Of a DNA stretch of 64,000 nucleotides, positions 12,983-26,768 are shown piece by piece. The DNA lies in assembly GCA_910592005.1 (NCBI GenBank), contig CAJVPP010000016.1, positions 1-64,000 on the forward strand. The letters are read 5' to 3'. The notes under the pieces are model-generated. The model made no database searches and had not been told where the DNA came from. It saw only the letters and a list, made by a program, of their open reading frames with translations. Source of the stretch: Funneliformis mosseae (Eukaryota; Glomeromycota; Glomeromycetes; Glomerales; Glomeraceae). Every line of letters begins with the position of its first letter. The stretch's first letter is position 1. A program made the position numbers and the translations under genes.

Positions 12983-15422
12983 TCAAATATCAGGCCACCA
13001 CACATTTTTGTGAAACATTGCAGCATATTCTTTCCATGATGCATTATCTACCCATTCCCTAGCTTCTAACCAAAACCAAAACTTCAACCACCATGCGCCA
13101 CCTCCTGGGATTTCTTTCAAAACGCCCCTACCCGCCCCTTGCGCACCCAATTCACGTAAGATTGGTAACGCACTTTTTAATAAATCCATGGTTGGATCTA
13201 ATCGTCTACCAATCCCTTCTAATAATAAAATTGAGATTATTACATTGACAAAATCACCCTCTAACTTCACGTGATGCTGCCTAACCATTTGTAAGACCGT
13301 GGTTAAAATATCGGCAATTCCAATCTTCCCTAATTGAAGCGTTATTGCCTTCACATTTAAAACCAAATGTTGCATCTTTAATGCAAATATTTCCCCACCT
13401 TTTACCAAGTTTGGAGTTTTACATCGTTCAATCATTAATCTACCAGCTTTATAACCATTAAATTCTGCTATCGCACGAAATAAATCCAAAAAATTTCGAC
13501 GATTTTCTTCATTTAAACTCGTTATCAATCCTGTATCTAAAAAGACTAATTGTGGTAAATACCCCTCATTACATAATTCTTTCAACTCATCCAACCAAAG
13601 TGCCTTGTCGTGACTTTTTGATAAAAGTCTCTCAATCGCAACATCCGAATCGTGATCACCGTATCGAATCTTTGATTCCTGCTCATCGGAAGCAGTGTAA
13701 TGTGCCCAAAATTGGCGTAGCACGGTATAGGTGTTCGGTTTCGTGAATTTGATCATGATGTTACCAGGATGTAAATCCGAGTGCACAAAATTATCAAGGA
13801 TGAGCATATGCTACATATATATAGTGTGACGAGAATGCCGATAATATTAAAAATTTGAACAAGTCAAAAGGAAATGTATTCAAAAACAGATTTCAACCTA
13901 CAAGAAAAATGTCAAGGCCTAATCATATATTTAAAGAGATGAGAATAAATTAAGTCTAAATTTGAATGGAAAAAACAAAAAAGACGGAGATGATAGATCG
14001 AACTTACCCATGTTTGCAATCATATGATCAAATACACTGGCGCCATTATCAAGGAACAATTTAATGGGCAATGCTCTTACGTATTCCTCGATTAACATAT
14101 TCTTTGTAGTGCATCCGGTCAAAGGTTTAGGAAATTTTACTGTTCTGCGATTACGAAAATTATTTTGAAATTCCAATAAATTTGCTTCCTCGATCCTTAG
14201 ATCCAATTGATCTCGCATCATTTCTCCAAACATTGAAACTTCTTCTGGAAAAGAAAGCCATTGCATTGTGGGGATTGCATTAATAATCTTTGCAAACGCC
14301 ATTAAAATCTTCAAATCCCGCCGTATATTTTTTTCTGCAGTAGGATGTAAAACTTTGACAGCTACCACAGGAGGATGAATTACATCCGTACCATTAGAAT
14401 CATCATAAAAAAAAGATGGAAGGATTTCAGGACGAATAATAGCTTTATACACCTAATAAGAAGATCAAGCAAGGATTTAGTTCTCAAATCAAAACACATG
14501 TACACATAAAAAATTTTTTCTCTCATACCTGTGCAATTGCACCTATTCCTATTGGTTTCATATCAAATTCAATAAAGATTTCTTCAAGTGATCTTCCAAA
14601 TGCTGCTTCAACAATTCGTTTCGTTTCATAAAATGGATGTGGATCAACGGCAGAGTGAAGCTTTGAAAGAAGATTACACATCTCTTTGGAAAAGATATCA
14701 GTTCTTGAAGCAGCCCATTGTGCCAACTAATCCAATTATTAGATGAATTAATAATAAAAAAATCATTTTTATAGAATACAAACTATTCTAATGTAATGGT
14801 CATCACAAACCTTGATAAATGTTGGCCCGGCCCGTTCCATACTTCTCACCAACATGTTATACCACCAAAGCGCACCTGTCCTTTCGTCATCCTTTTCAGG
14901 AACTCTTTTACCGATTAATATTATGGGTGATCCAACAATAAGTGGCATAAATAAACAGAACAAATAAGTAAATCGACATGCTATTAATATAGGCTCAATA
15001 ATATATTCGGAGATAAATCTCACAATATAACTTATGGATTTCCTCATTAGATTAGGTTCCGAACATTTTGCAGTCGATATCGATTGTACTTTATAAGAAT
15101 CATTGAATTGTTTATTTGTTAAATCAGAGTTATCGTTATCTAATGTAACTAAAGAAAATCTAAAGTGAAAGGGGATTATTGAAAGAGGGCCACACGAATA
15201 TTCTAGCCTCAATCCATTCTGTATTATTTTCGAACCTTTTTGATCATAAAATGGACTTTTAACTCTTTTAAAACTGCTTTTATTACCTTTGACAAAAAAT
15301 AATGAGGGAGTGGAAAATTTTCGTGGATATTTTAATTTTAGACAGAATCTAGAAAAATAAAGGTTTGAAGTAGAGTAACGTCCTAATGGAACTTTACTCG
15401 AAGTTCTTATAAAATGATTCAT
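12983..15422 (-). CDS. ABC1/UbiB-family atypical kinase, ADCK2-like
   Basis: Five exons give about 699 residues: 15422-14811, 14726-14529, 14452-14008, 13918-13902 and 13810-12983. All joins are GT-AG and the total length is divisible by three. Family signatures occur in order: the KxGQ-like segment GPTFIKLAQWAASR (glycine replaced by alanine), the loop IGIGAIAQVYKA, the lysine block PPVVAVKVLHP, the catalytic block HSDLHPGNIM, and the metal-binding VFLDTGLI. Members support coenzyme Q and mitochondrial lipid metabolism. The N-terminus is rich in Arg, Ser and Lys with few acids, consistent with a mitochondrial presequence, and residues about 145-170 hold a hydrophobic segment. Exon 4 is only 17 nt and restores the expected NMG-LDIFL-HML sequence. 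Assignment to ADCK2 rather than other ABC1 groups is by overall pattern. Confidence 0.9.
13902..13918 (-). other. 17-nt micro-exon of the ABC1 kinase gene
   Basis: Exon 3 ends in phase 1 at 14008 and exon 5 starts in phase 0 at 13810, so they cannot join directly. The 17 bases here are flanked by ATTAG and GTAGGT, complete six codons (GLDIFL) with the leftover G, and restore the family sequence just before the HSDLHPGN catalytic block. Confidence 0.75.
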
Positions 15423-17280
15423 TCGTAAAATGTGTTTCGAAAATAAGTTCCCAAATAGGAATTGGAATCGAAATCGATCGAATTAGATTCGAATCTCTTG
15501 TTGAGTGGCGCAGTAAGCAATTTAAACGATCCTCTATATCCTTATTCGATCGTTGCAGCCTAAAGCGATTAAACCCATAAAATAAATACCATATAAAATA
15601 AAAATTAACTTAACTAATACTTAGAAAGAATAAGAACAGTCAAACTAAGATCGATCGCTGCGGCCTGAAGCCAATGCAACCCGAATCTGAAAAAGGAGAA
15701 CCTAATAAGCAAATGAAATAAAAATAAAATAAAATAAAAAAGAAAATCGTGTAAATGAGAAACGCTTACCTATTTAATCAAGCCGACGTTAATTTATTAA
15801 AAAAAAACTAATTGAAAAAAAGAATCTCAAAATCTGTTGATTGGATGCATCTTAGTAATTATTCTGATAATTAACTAGTAAATTAAATCATATACCAGAA
15901 TTTTAGAATTTATTTAATCTGTATGCTTATATTTGCATGATTTAAGTCTAGGATTGCAATTCAATTGATTTCGAATATCGAAAATCAAAAATTAAAAACA
16001 AATGAAATTGATTTCGATTTCCGATATTCGTTTGAATTTTTTTTCAAATATTTGAATTTCAAACGAAACCATATTTAAGTCACATCAAATATATATATAA
16101 AATCATTTAAATAAAAATGACTTATGTAATGTGGTTTGAAAAGATATATGTGAGCCTAAAAAATATCTTTTTTAATAACGATAAAATTATTAGTAATGTT
16201 GTATTCAGTCCTTTCGTTTATTAATTTATAAACAATTTTAAATGTAAGCAGAAGATTTTTGTTGAGTAAAAATGAAGTAATGTTAACGATAAATATATTT
16301 AATAATATCAAATTAATCAGTGTTCGGCGCTCTACACTTTTTGCAATGTCAATATATTAAACTAAATAAATGCCAATCAATAAAACTTCTAATTAATTAA
16401 AACTGCGCGATTGTGTAAAAAATAAGAAAAAGCGGAAATTAAAAAAAATAAACGAATTACAAATATAAAATTAAAATGTTAAAACGGCCGAAAGCGAAAA
16501 TATCGCGAAGGGATAAAGGAAGGTTTTTAAGGTGTATATATGCAAGTATAAGAAGTGCGAGCCTGGAATTTTTGAGATTTCCAGCTCGTATTTATAAAAA
16601 AAATAATTATTAGGACAGCTTGACATTTCATCTGGCATTCTAACAACCTGTCAAAATGATCTTCAAAGGACTAACTGCAAATATCGAAAACAATTTACAT
16701 GCGTGTCTCTGGGCGGAATTATATTTAATGTAACAGTAAAATATAATATATTACAATCTTATTAAAAATGGAAAGAGAAATTTAGAAAATATTTCATCCC
16801 TTCATTAATGTTTTAAAATTCTATCATTTAAACAAATAGAATTAATTAAACCTTTAAAATTCTTTTTCAAATGCTTATAATAGAGTCAATATTTTTTATC
16901 TTGCTTATTATTAACCTTTTTCTCAACAAAATTTCATTTTATAATATACAGTAATATTCATCTTTATAATTAGTCTAAAATAAGTGAAGGACTAAATTTT
17001 CTATGTAAAGTATTCCAATGTCTGCTCACTTAATAATCTAGTCAATATTGATTGACTTTTGCAATTGCACAAAAAATCTAGATAAAGCAAATCTCAGTGT
17101 AAATTTATTTAGGTTAGTTTTGATTCTAAATATTTATAAATAATAAAATATAGATTTCAAATAATATTAATAATTTGTTATTTAAGTTTAAAGATATCTT
17201 TTATAAAAAATATAATAATATATATATTTTTTAAAACGTGATAATGCTTTTATTTATTAAGTATAATCATAATCAATAAA
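15423..17280. other. intergenic spacer with hairpin and short repeats
   Basis: Lies upstream of the ABC1 kinase gene. It contains two related blocks about 104 bases apart (15550-15575 and 15652-15680) sharing GATCG-TGC-GCCT-AAGC, an AT-rich inverted region near 15960-16070, and a hairpin at 16558-16588 with ten paired bases (CGAGC/GCTCG and TGGAA/TTCCA around one unpaired C). No coding frame was found. From about 16.7 kb the sequence grades into the transposon graveyard. Confidence 0.5.
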
Positions 17281-20200
17281 AAATTACATGAAAATTCTCT
17301 AAAGAGGTACAGATATAGAAAAATAAAAAAAGCTGTTTAATAAACCAAAAAGTTTAAAACTCAAGTTTATCAGACTAACTGGTGATCCTATTAAGCTCTG
17401 GTAATAATCAATAGTAAAATTACTATTATCACATAATTATATAAAAGTAGACGTATAACAGCTAGTTATTACTGCATTAGAAAGAAAAGCTAATAATAAC
17501 CATATATATAAAAATTTTAATCAAAGAAATATGATCACGTTGTGAATATGTAAAGAAAAAAAAAGTATTAGTAAATCTATTTCTAGAGAAAGTAGTTGAT
17601 AAAACAAATGAACCATTTTTTTACTAAGTTATGAATGTGAAGAGATTATTCTTTAATGATAGTAAGGTCATATTTTAATTTTCATATAAGAGCATAAGTT
17701 TGATTAAAGAAAAATTTATAAAAGAAAGAAAGAATAATATAAGTAATGGAAGAGAAATTGGTAAATATATCAATTGTCTTTGAAAAAAGAAAGAAATAAT
17801 ATTTTTGATAAAATCAATAAATGTAATATTGTGAGAATCTGCTTTAATAGCTTAATAAGAGTGTAATAGTAATAAAAGAGCTAAAACTTCTAGTGGAAAA
17901 TTTGAATAGGAAATATATATGAAAAGTTGATCTTTTAAATGTGACAGTAGATCATTAATAATATTATTCATTATAGATCTAGCTTCAGAACATAGCCAAA
18001 TAAAATTAAAAATTTCATTTGATATATTATATTGACAACATTTTCATGAAATATAATAAAGAAAAAGTTATGTGACTTTAAAAATTTTAATCATTAGAAG
18101 TTGTTTAAAAAAAAGTTTTATTCTTTTATATAAACACAAGATTCTTCAAAAAAAGTGGTAATAGAAAAGCCAAGAGAAGTTAAAAGGTTAAATTTTAGTT
18201 AATTTTAAGATTAATATATTTTTTGTTTCTTTGAATAGGTAGTAAACTATGAAATTTTTTATTTATATAAAGTCTTTAATTAAAAATCAAAAGGCAATGA
18301 AAATAGGCATTTGTTCAAAAAGGAGGATATAACGAAAATAGAAAATGTGATTAAATAAAATTAATAAAGAAAAAGAATGTAATAAGAATTTTGCTAATTA
18401 ATTAACTTTATTATTATATAAATTATTAGAATAGATTTTTACTTTTGTAAGGGTAAGTGAAATATTTTTTTCTTTAATAATTTTGAAAATGATAGACCAA
18501 AAAATATTAAAAGAGAATTTGAATATAAGTAAAAGATATAAGAACATATTTTGTCATTAAATTTTATTATAAGAATAAATAAGGGTTAAATTATCTATAT
18601 AAATGTTTAAAATCTAAATTATAAAGACAAATAATAAGAACTAGTAATAAAATAAAAATTTTAGCATTAGTAGAATTTGATCAAAAATAGGAAAGAGTAG
18701 TAGAGAATTCTATTTCTATATTATTTATTATAAACTAAAAGAAAAGCTGAACTAAGATATGTAACAAGATCAATGTGATTTAGTAAAAATCTATACAAGT
18801 TGTTTATATAAAATAAAAATAACTTTTATATTTCAATCTATTTTTAAATAAATTTAATACTGTAATGATAGTTGAAGAATTAATAAAGGATTCTATAATA
18901 AAATAAATTAAAGTATTTGTAAATAATAAATTAGAGCTAGTTAAATCAAAGTGCATCTTTTTGTAATGTTGAATAGTTTGATCTGAAATAACTTTAACAT
19001 TCTTTTTAAGAAATACAGTTTTTCAAAATTAATAAATAAGAAAAATGTCACATTAATAATTTAAGGTAGATCAATTTTCACTATGTTTTTATATTTGATC
19101 AATCAATCTGTATAATTAGGTATTTTTATTAAACCTGTATTGAAAAAACATCCAATGTATTCAATAAATGTGTTATTCTTTTTTAAAAGAAATCTAGGAT
19201 TATTTGAATAATTTATTTATGAAAAATGTTAAAAAATAATTTTATTATGCAATTTATTAACTTTATAAAATCTGTTTATAATGGTTTATTCTGAATACGA
19301 TAGGTTATAATAATTATTATTAAAAAAAATCTATAAAATAACTAATCTACTAAAGTGTTCATATTATAAAAGAGGAGGATTTGTATTTATATGATGAAAA
19401 TTCTTGAATACAGAATTGATTCTTAATTCTGTTAAAGTGTATAGGATTGATAAAAATTATTTTTTTAAAATGATAAACTATTGAAGATAAACTTAACTTA
19501 GATGATTCTCAAGATTTGTTTGAAAAATAGATCATTAAGTTCTGACAAAAATATGTTATCATAAATCAGTTGGTCTAAGAATAAGAGTTATTTGTTTTTT
19601 AAAAGAGCTGATTCAATTTTTTCTCTAAGGTAATAATAATAAAAAGGTGTACTTTTTCCTTATATTTCAAAATAATCTATTGATTAGAATGCTCTATAAA
19701 ATGAAAATAAATGCTTCAGATATAATAAAATTGTATTTCTAATAAAATTATCATATTATATAATATTAAGTTAAGTTAGTTAATATGTTAAAAGTCATTA
19801 TATAACTAATAGTATTCTTAAAATTATTTTAATCTAATAATAAAAGTGAGAAAAAGCAAAGAATATTTTGAATTTTCATTGATCATTATAGCAAAATGCT
19901 ATAATTTAGATTTGATCATTATATTGAATAGATTATTAAATCTGTAAAATAAGTTACTTGTTAAAATATTATTTGGTAATAATTTAGAAAATCTGAGTTT
20001 ATATTTGATAAAAGTTCTAACTTTAATAAAAAAAACATTATATTTATTATGAAAGAAGATGATAAGTTTGGCTTTATATTTTAAACATGAAATTAAGATT
20101 ATATTGTAGATGTATTTGAGCTATTTGTCAGTTAATGATTTGTATTTCAATTTAAGAAAAAAGTCAGAAATTTTGTTAGAGATTTATTATTTAATAAAAT

Positions 20201-23200
20201 TTTTATTATATAAGGTTAAGATCTAGACTTTAAGGTAGTAGACTGATTCAAAAGGTTTTAAAGTTAAAAAAGTAATATGTATTCTTAGATAATTACTAAA
20301 TAGTGAGATATTATTTGTAATTAACTCAAAGGTAAAGATAAAGGATTTATCATAATTAACTTTTATTAAATTGAGATCAAAAAAGAATTAAATAAGATTA
20401 AAGATCAAAATTAATTTTTTAATACTATTAAAGATTTAAATAATATTATCTATGAATACTATGTTTGAGATAGATACATACAAATTTCTAATATTATTAC
20501 TAGTGATATTAGATTTCTAAGTAACTGATATGTTATAATCGTAATTTATTTATTAAACTTTAGATAATAGTAAGTCATAATAGATCATCTATAGCAAAGG
20601 AAGTATAACTTTTCTTTGGTTTATACTGACTACTATATTATAAGAGTCTATATTGTCAAAGGCTATAAAAATTAAATTAGATTGATTTATAACAAATTAG
20701 TAATAATCTAAATAAAAGAAGCTGGGATTTGTAGTCTCTTCATAGTTTTTCTAAGCATGTAAATATTAACTCTACCATATGCTTTGAACATGTCTTAAAA
20801 TAAAATATTATTAGTGATAATTCATTTACGTCACTAAATAACTGTATCAATTAATATCACTAATGATCACTAAAAAAATCGTGATTATCATTTTCACTAA
20901 TTTCATTATTATCACAGTTATCGTTGTGATATTTATTTTCTTTATTATTATGTTTATCATTATTTTATTTATTATATTTATTATTATAGTTATATTTACT
21001 TTTACTATTATATTTATTATCTCTTTCTTATAATTGTATTTTATATAAATATCCTGTATTGTCACTTTGACAAATTAATAAGTTTTTATCATATAATTAA
21101 TAAAGTATAATCTTAACAACATAAAAACTATATCTTTGTCAATATCTATTTTCTTAAAATATAAATTATCAATAAAGATGACCTGATCCTTCAACTTAAA
21201 TAAATTTGTATTTATTTCTTTCATAGTTTATAACTTAAACTTCTTATTAGCAAATAAGCTTTATTATCATAACGACGTAGTATTTAGGCTTAACAACGTA
21301 ATTTGTAGGATTAAATAGTAATATTTAAGCAAATTATTAATAATATGAAGTAGTTTAAATGTTAATTAATAAGGTAATCTAATGAAATTAAAACCTTTGA
21401 TAATATTATATTTGATGAAAATATCCTAAAGTTATTGATTAAGAATTTTAACAAAGACTTTTCTAATAGTATCCAAAAGAGTAATAGGTCTAATATTATC
21501 TAAGTTACAATTTCATAGCTTATATTTAGAAATTGAGTAAATATAAGCTAAATTCTATTATACAAGGGTATAATCACTAATGATATAAATATAAATAATA
21601 TTATAAAGAAAGTTCTTTATTTTAAAATCTAATTTTTTGAGCATTTTATTTGAAATCTAAAATAGGTTAGTAGCTTTGTAATTAAGAAGGCTTTAATTAT
21701 TGTATTTCAATTATTAATCGATAGAACATCTAAAATGTTTAAATATATTTATTATCAATATCTATAATTAGATTATAAAATAATTTCCAATCGTTCTAAG
21801 TTTTATTAAAAGTAAAATTATCAGTGCTTATAAAATTATGGTTAAATAATTTAACTATATTTTAAAAATAGTTAATCGTATATTTTTTGATATTTTCTAA
21901 AGATAATTTTAAGTATTGATCAGAAGTATTCTTATTAATTATTATGCAGTCAATAATGATAGTTTTTCTATTTTTTTTAAATAAAAGTCAATCATTTTTA
22001 TGAATGCATCCTTAAAATTATCATTCCTTTGTTTTAAAAATTGAAAATAAAATTATTATTTTTAGATTAAGAGATAATTTTTTAGTTCACTTAAATGGGT
22101 TTTATAATATTATTTTTCAGTTTGACAATATAGGAAGTAACATGATTATCATAGTGAATATCAATAGAAATAGTGAAAATATAATATTGTGAAGCAATCT
22201 TCATTAAATTTGATATTCAAAAATAAAGAAGGGAAATTTGATCAGATTATTGTTTAATGGTAATATAAAATTTTTTTAACTTATAGTAAAATTTATGAAG
22301 AAGTTTAATATAACAATAAATAGAAGAATTAAAAAGAAATATAAAATCTTATATTAGTTAGTAAATGTTTATTTAAGAAGATGCTTTTTAGTTAAGGTCA
22401 TAATAGCAGACATAAAAATTCTCAAACAGTATTGAAAATATTATATGAGCTATCAATATTTTGTGCTATTCTATTAGTATATAAAGAGTTTTACTTAAGT
22501 AAAATATTAGCTTTGTCTAAAAGAGATCTCATTTGTTTTGTTATATAAAAATGTCTACTTTATAATTTTATGTTGTTTTAAAGAAGCATTTGATAATTGT
22601 TTGAAAATGTTATTTTTATATAAGATAATAGATAAAGATAGATAATCTGTAATGTATAAAAAAGATAAATTGTTTAAGATATTAAATGAAGTAAGTTCAT
22701 GTGTTAAGTTAGAGAAGATAAAAATGTAATTTAGGTGTAAGTAGTAAGAGTTTGAAGTAAAACTAAAAATAATAAAAGAAAAGGCATTATTGAGTAAATA
22801 AAACCTAAGTTTATAATCTGATGAAGAAAGTTTTGTAATACTCTTTAACATTTGAAATGATAATTTTTTGAAATATTAATATTAAAATCATCTATTAAAA
22901 ATAATTTGAAAATTATTTCTTTAACTATATATCAAAATGTTCATTAGTTCTTTTGTATTTGTATTCTATATTTGAATGAATTTTTATCTCTATAAGAAAC
23001 TAAAAGATAAATTTGAATTATACATAATTTGACTTTCTTTTTAAATTGAAAATCTATATGTATGATTTTATCATAAAAAGACTATTAATTAAATATATAT
23101 TTACTTAACTCATTTTTAATAATTAAACTAATTCTCTGATAATTATGTTCTTAGTTTACATTGTAAAAAATAAATTTGTAAAGTTTGTTATAAAGGTTAT

Positions 23201-23948
23201 TATTTAAGTATTTAACTTAAAAATGTAAAATGTATTTCATTTAGGTTTATTATATTAAAATATAAGTTAGTAAAAAAGGATTCTATTTATTGTAATTTAG
23301 TATCTAAAAAATAGTTTCTAATATTATGTATAATAATTGAAATAAAATTTGAATTATAATTGAATATTAAAATAAAAACGTTTAAGTTATAATTATTATA
23401 ATTATTAAGATATGACGAAATCATTTCTACTATGTTATTTTTTTTATTATTATTAATTATTTAGAAATATTAGTTATAGATATAAATTGCTGTATCACAG
23501 TAGTAATTGATTAGGGTTGAAAGTTAAAATTAATGAATATGCCTTATATTTGATCAATATAAGTAGCAAGGTATCAATTTTTTATAAGTTATCAGAATCT
23601 TTTAAATTGCTGTCTGTATATATTAAAATAGTATTTAATATTGAAGGAATTTAAATATAAAGCTTAGACTATTAGTTTAAGATTCATTACTGATATTTTG
23701 ATTGTTAGGGATTATATTTTTAATGTCTTTATCTGAAATTTTTGTATATATTTCTAGTTTTAAGAAATGATAGTTAATATCTTCTTGATTTCATTATTAG
23801 ATCATAACTTTTTTCTTGATATTATTGAATATATCAAAAAGTAATTTGAATTTATTTTCAAGATCTTTAACCTTTCTAATTAATGTGAAAATTACTTTAG
23901 TATTTTTTGAAAAGGATGTAGATTAATTTTATATATTATTAAATAATA
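17281..23948 (-). pseudogene. decayed LINE ORF2: endonuclease and reverse transcriptase
   Basis: Conceptual minus-strand translation, ignoring many stops, shows non-LTR reverse transcriptase blocks: RPITLLDTIRKVFVKIL (about 21436-21495), a KAYGRVNIYMLRK-type block (20720-20800; usual form SKAYDRV), a NQRKVILPLL-type block (about 20590-20625; usual form QGEVISPLL) and FIDN in place of the YxDD catalytic motif (about 20440-20465). An endonuclease-like part lies further 5' (around 22.5-23.9 kb, including a block like DNASLKQHK at 22555-22851). Almost no CpG remains and most damage is C-to-T or G-to-A. The 3' limit near 17.3 kb is approximate; everything between about 17.3 and 20.4 kb is assigned by continuity only. 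It is non-functional. Confidence 0.7.
20440..20810 (-). other. reverse transcriptase core of the LINE, catalytic motif lost
   Basis: This is the best-preserved part of the element: the KAY-G-RV block, the GINQGEV-like block and the position of the active site, where the second catalytic Asp of the usual F/Y-x-D-D motif reads Asn. Stops interrupt the frame. The loss of the Asp shows that this copy cannot encode an active enzyme. Confidence 0.6.
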
Positions 23949-25277
23949 CAGAAGGTGGATAAAAGTATTTACACACATTTTTACTCAATATAAAACTTTA
24001 AATATTTTTATATTAACAATAAAAGATCAATTAATATTTTATTTAAAGCTGATTAAGATCTAAATTTATATTAAATAACTAGTACTTAGTTGAGTCACCA
24101 TTTGCCATAATCACAGCTTGAATTTTTTGTGACATACTATTGATTAGTATGCTTCAGGATTTTTTTTATACCTTTTTAACATATCAGTCAAGAACAGCAA
24201 GATTAGATAGAAGTTTTTTATAAGGTCAGATGGTTTTTTTTGAAAGATTCTCAATCAGATTAAAATCAGAACTTTGAGTTAGCTAAAATAATGTATAAAG
24301 ATTATTTTTCACTTAAAAAGTATTGCAACTTTTGATTTATAAGGTTGAGCATTATCTTTTGAAACCAACTATCATAATTTGAAAAAGATTTTCTTATGAT
24401 CAGAATAATATATTTATAAAGAATGATGATATATGAATTACCAATTACTGTTTTAAATAATGAAACAATTGGCCCTATACTTTTTCTTGAAAAGTAGCCC
24501 TAGTACATTCGACTAGAACTATATTTTACTGTAGCTATAATACAAAATAAAGTCTATTTATCCTTTAGTTTATGCCAAACCTTACTAGAACGACTTTATT
24601 GAAATTGAAAGAATATGGATTTATCACTCCATAAAACTTTTGACCAATTCACTTTAGTTTAACTTTAATATTCCAAATACCATTCAAAATATACCTTAAT
24701 ATTTACTGGTAAAATTAATATTTTTTCTTGCAACACAATTTTTTAATCCAGCTGAATGAAGGTTTGTCTAATCATTTTAGTTAAAACATCTTGGCCAGTC
24801 TTCTTTTTCTAAAGCTGTTGTATTTTAGCAGTACATAGATAACAATTTTTAGTTTTATTATTCATCACAATTCATTTAAAATGATTTTATTGTAAAATTA
24901 AAATTAAAGGTAAACATTCAGAATAATGCATCAATTCAGTTAATCTAATATTATAGTATTAAATAATAGTATCACAAATAGTTAATACTTTGCAGTCAAC
25001 AGTATTAGCAATAGTCTGATAACTATCATCACGTTAATAGCAATAAAATATTGATTCTATGTTATTCTATAGTTAACTTTTAGTTTTAACATTTTTTTTA
25101 TTTAGAGTTTCAGAGAAAAAAATTCATTAAAAAAAAATTAAATTGTTATTTTTTATGTTTATAATATAAATAAATACTAATATATCATATGATTATAATT
25201 TGTTATTACAATCATATAACTATTTTAGCATTAATTTATATTTATAGAGAATATGCAGATACTTTATCCACCTTCTG
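23949..25277 (-). mobile_element. Tc1/mariner-type transposon remnant, nested in the LINE
   Basis: Inverted ends begin CAGAAGGTGGATAAA at 23949 and match in reverse at 25263-25277; the left flank is TA and the right TG, consistent with a decayed TA target duplication. The length, 1329 bp, is typical. The minus strand keeps recognisable transposase pieces, including a C-terminal block reading MSQKIQAVIMANGDSTKY (about 24090-24140), close to the usual Tc1 C-terminus, and degenerate blocks before it. Many stops make it inactive. It sits between the LINE ORF2 and ORF1 remnants, so it inserted after the LINE. Confidence 0.8.
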
Positions 25278-25279
25278 TG

Positions 25280-26768
25280 GTTTAATATAAATAGGTAGAT
25301 TTGAATAAATAACTTCTAAGTATAACATATTATTTTAAGTATTAATAAACATACAAAAACATGATGATCTATATTGTTTAAATTTAAAACATTTATAGAA
25401 TGATTTGTAGGGATTAGAGAAATTCTTTTTAAACAATCTTTGAATTTATGATTAAGAAATCTGCATTTTTTACAGTATTTATAGTATCTGTAAGGTTCAT
25501 TCAGTTTAACATGTTTCCTTTGAACTTGTGATATTAAATAGCAGCAACATCTAGATCATCTAAGGTAGCAAAATTGACAAATATATATAGTCAAAGTTAG
25601 TATTATTGATTACATAAAATAAAATATGATTTGGCTTTAATCTAAGTTAAAAAGTTTTATAATATGTATTAATTAATGTTTAATGAGAGACCAGTAAGCT
25701 TAAACTTAAATTATTATCATAATGTAATTTGCTCTAGATTCAGATTAGTTAATTTAACTTTTAAAGTATACTTTAAAAAAAAAATTGACTATATATTATT
25801 AAAAACAGTTTGATTATGTTACTATTTTTATATTCTATAATACAATCTGCTAAAGTTCTTTGATGATCAAGAAAAATAAGATGATCAATTCAAATTTGAA
25901 GAAAAATTTTGTATAATATCAGACTTGAAAAAAAGGAAAATGTCAGATACTTTGATTGTGTGATCTTTCTCTACATTAATTTTTTATTGTTTAGCATTAG
26001 AATCAGTAATTAAAAAAATCAGATTATATTATATTACTTATACTTTTGGAATAGTAATATGTTAAGTTTTTTAAACTGTCAAAGTATATAATGAATTTTC
26101 TATTTTTAAAAAGATAGTTAGATCCTTAAAATCTATTAAAGTAAATAAATAGTACATTAATAAAATTGCATTTTTCAGTAATTGATTTTTTTATATCAGT
26201 TACATTATCTGTAGCATAAAAATGAATAGGTGCAGTTTAATATTAAATTATCAATCATTCATATTTGTGTTATTTGAGAAAAAGCTTTAGTTTCATTCAT
26301 TTCTTTTAACCAAGTTTGCTTATTTTTTTCTTTAAAAATAGAAGTTATTTTTGCTAGTTTTAATTTATAGGTATTGTTTTATTTATTTTATTGTTCATAA
26401 GAAAAGGAGTTTGTTATACTATTTTAGTAATATTAAAAGTTATAGTAATAGTATTATCAATATCTGTTTCAAAAGTATAAGTTTTATCTTCATTATTAGT
26501 ATTAGTAAGTGCTTTGTCTTTAATACTTTTAGTTAAAATGATATTTTTAATAACTTTAATAATGATATTTGTAAAAAAAATTTTTATATTTTCTAAAAAA
26601 GATTTTTGTTTTTATTATTTTATTTATTATTTTTTAATAAAATTTATTTATTGGACTCTAAAAAAGAGTTTGTAAACTATCTGTTATTGTTTCTTTATAG
26701 TATTTATTTATTTTTATTATAAGTTTAAGAAATATTTTAAATATAATTTTTGTTTTGATTTTAGACAT
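25280..26768 (-). pseudogene. decayed LINE ORF1 (gag-like) with CCHC zinc knuckle
   Basis: Minus-strand translation opens with MSKIKTKIIFK at 26768 and soon meets a stop. Further in, near 25420-25490, a block reads CKKCRFLNHKFKDC, that is C-x2-C-x4-H-x4-C, the zinc knuckle of retroelement nucleic-acid-binding proteins. Its orientation and position upstream of the endonuclease/RT remnant match ORF1 of the same LINE, now separated from it by the mariner copy. The start at 26768 is a guess from the first good ATG. Confidence 0.55.
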
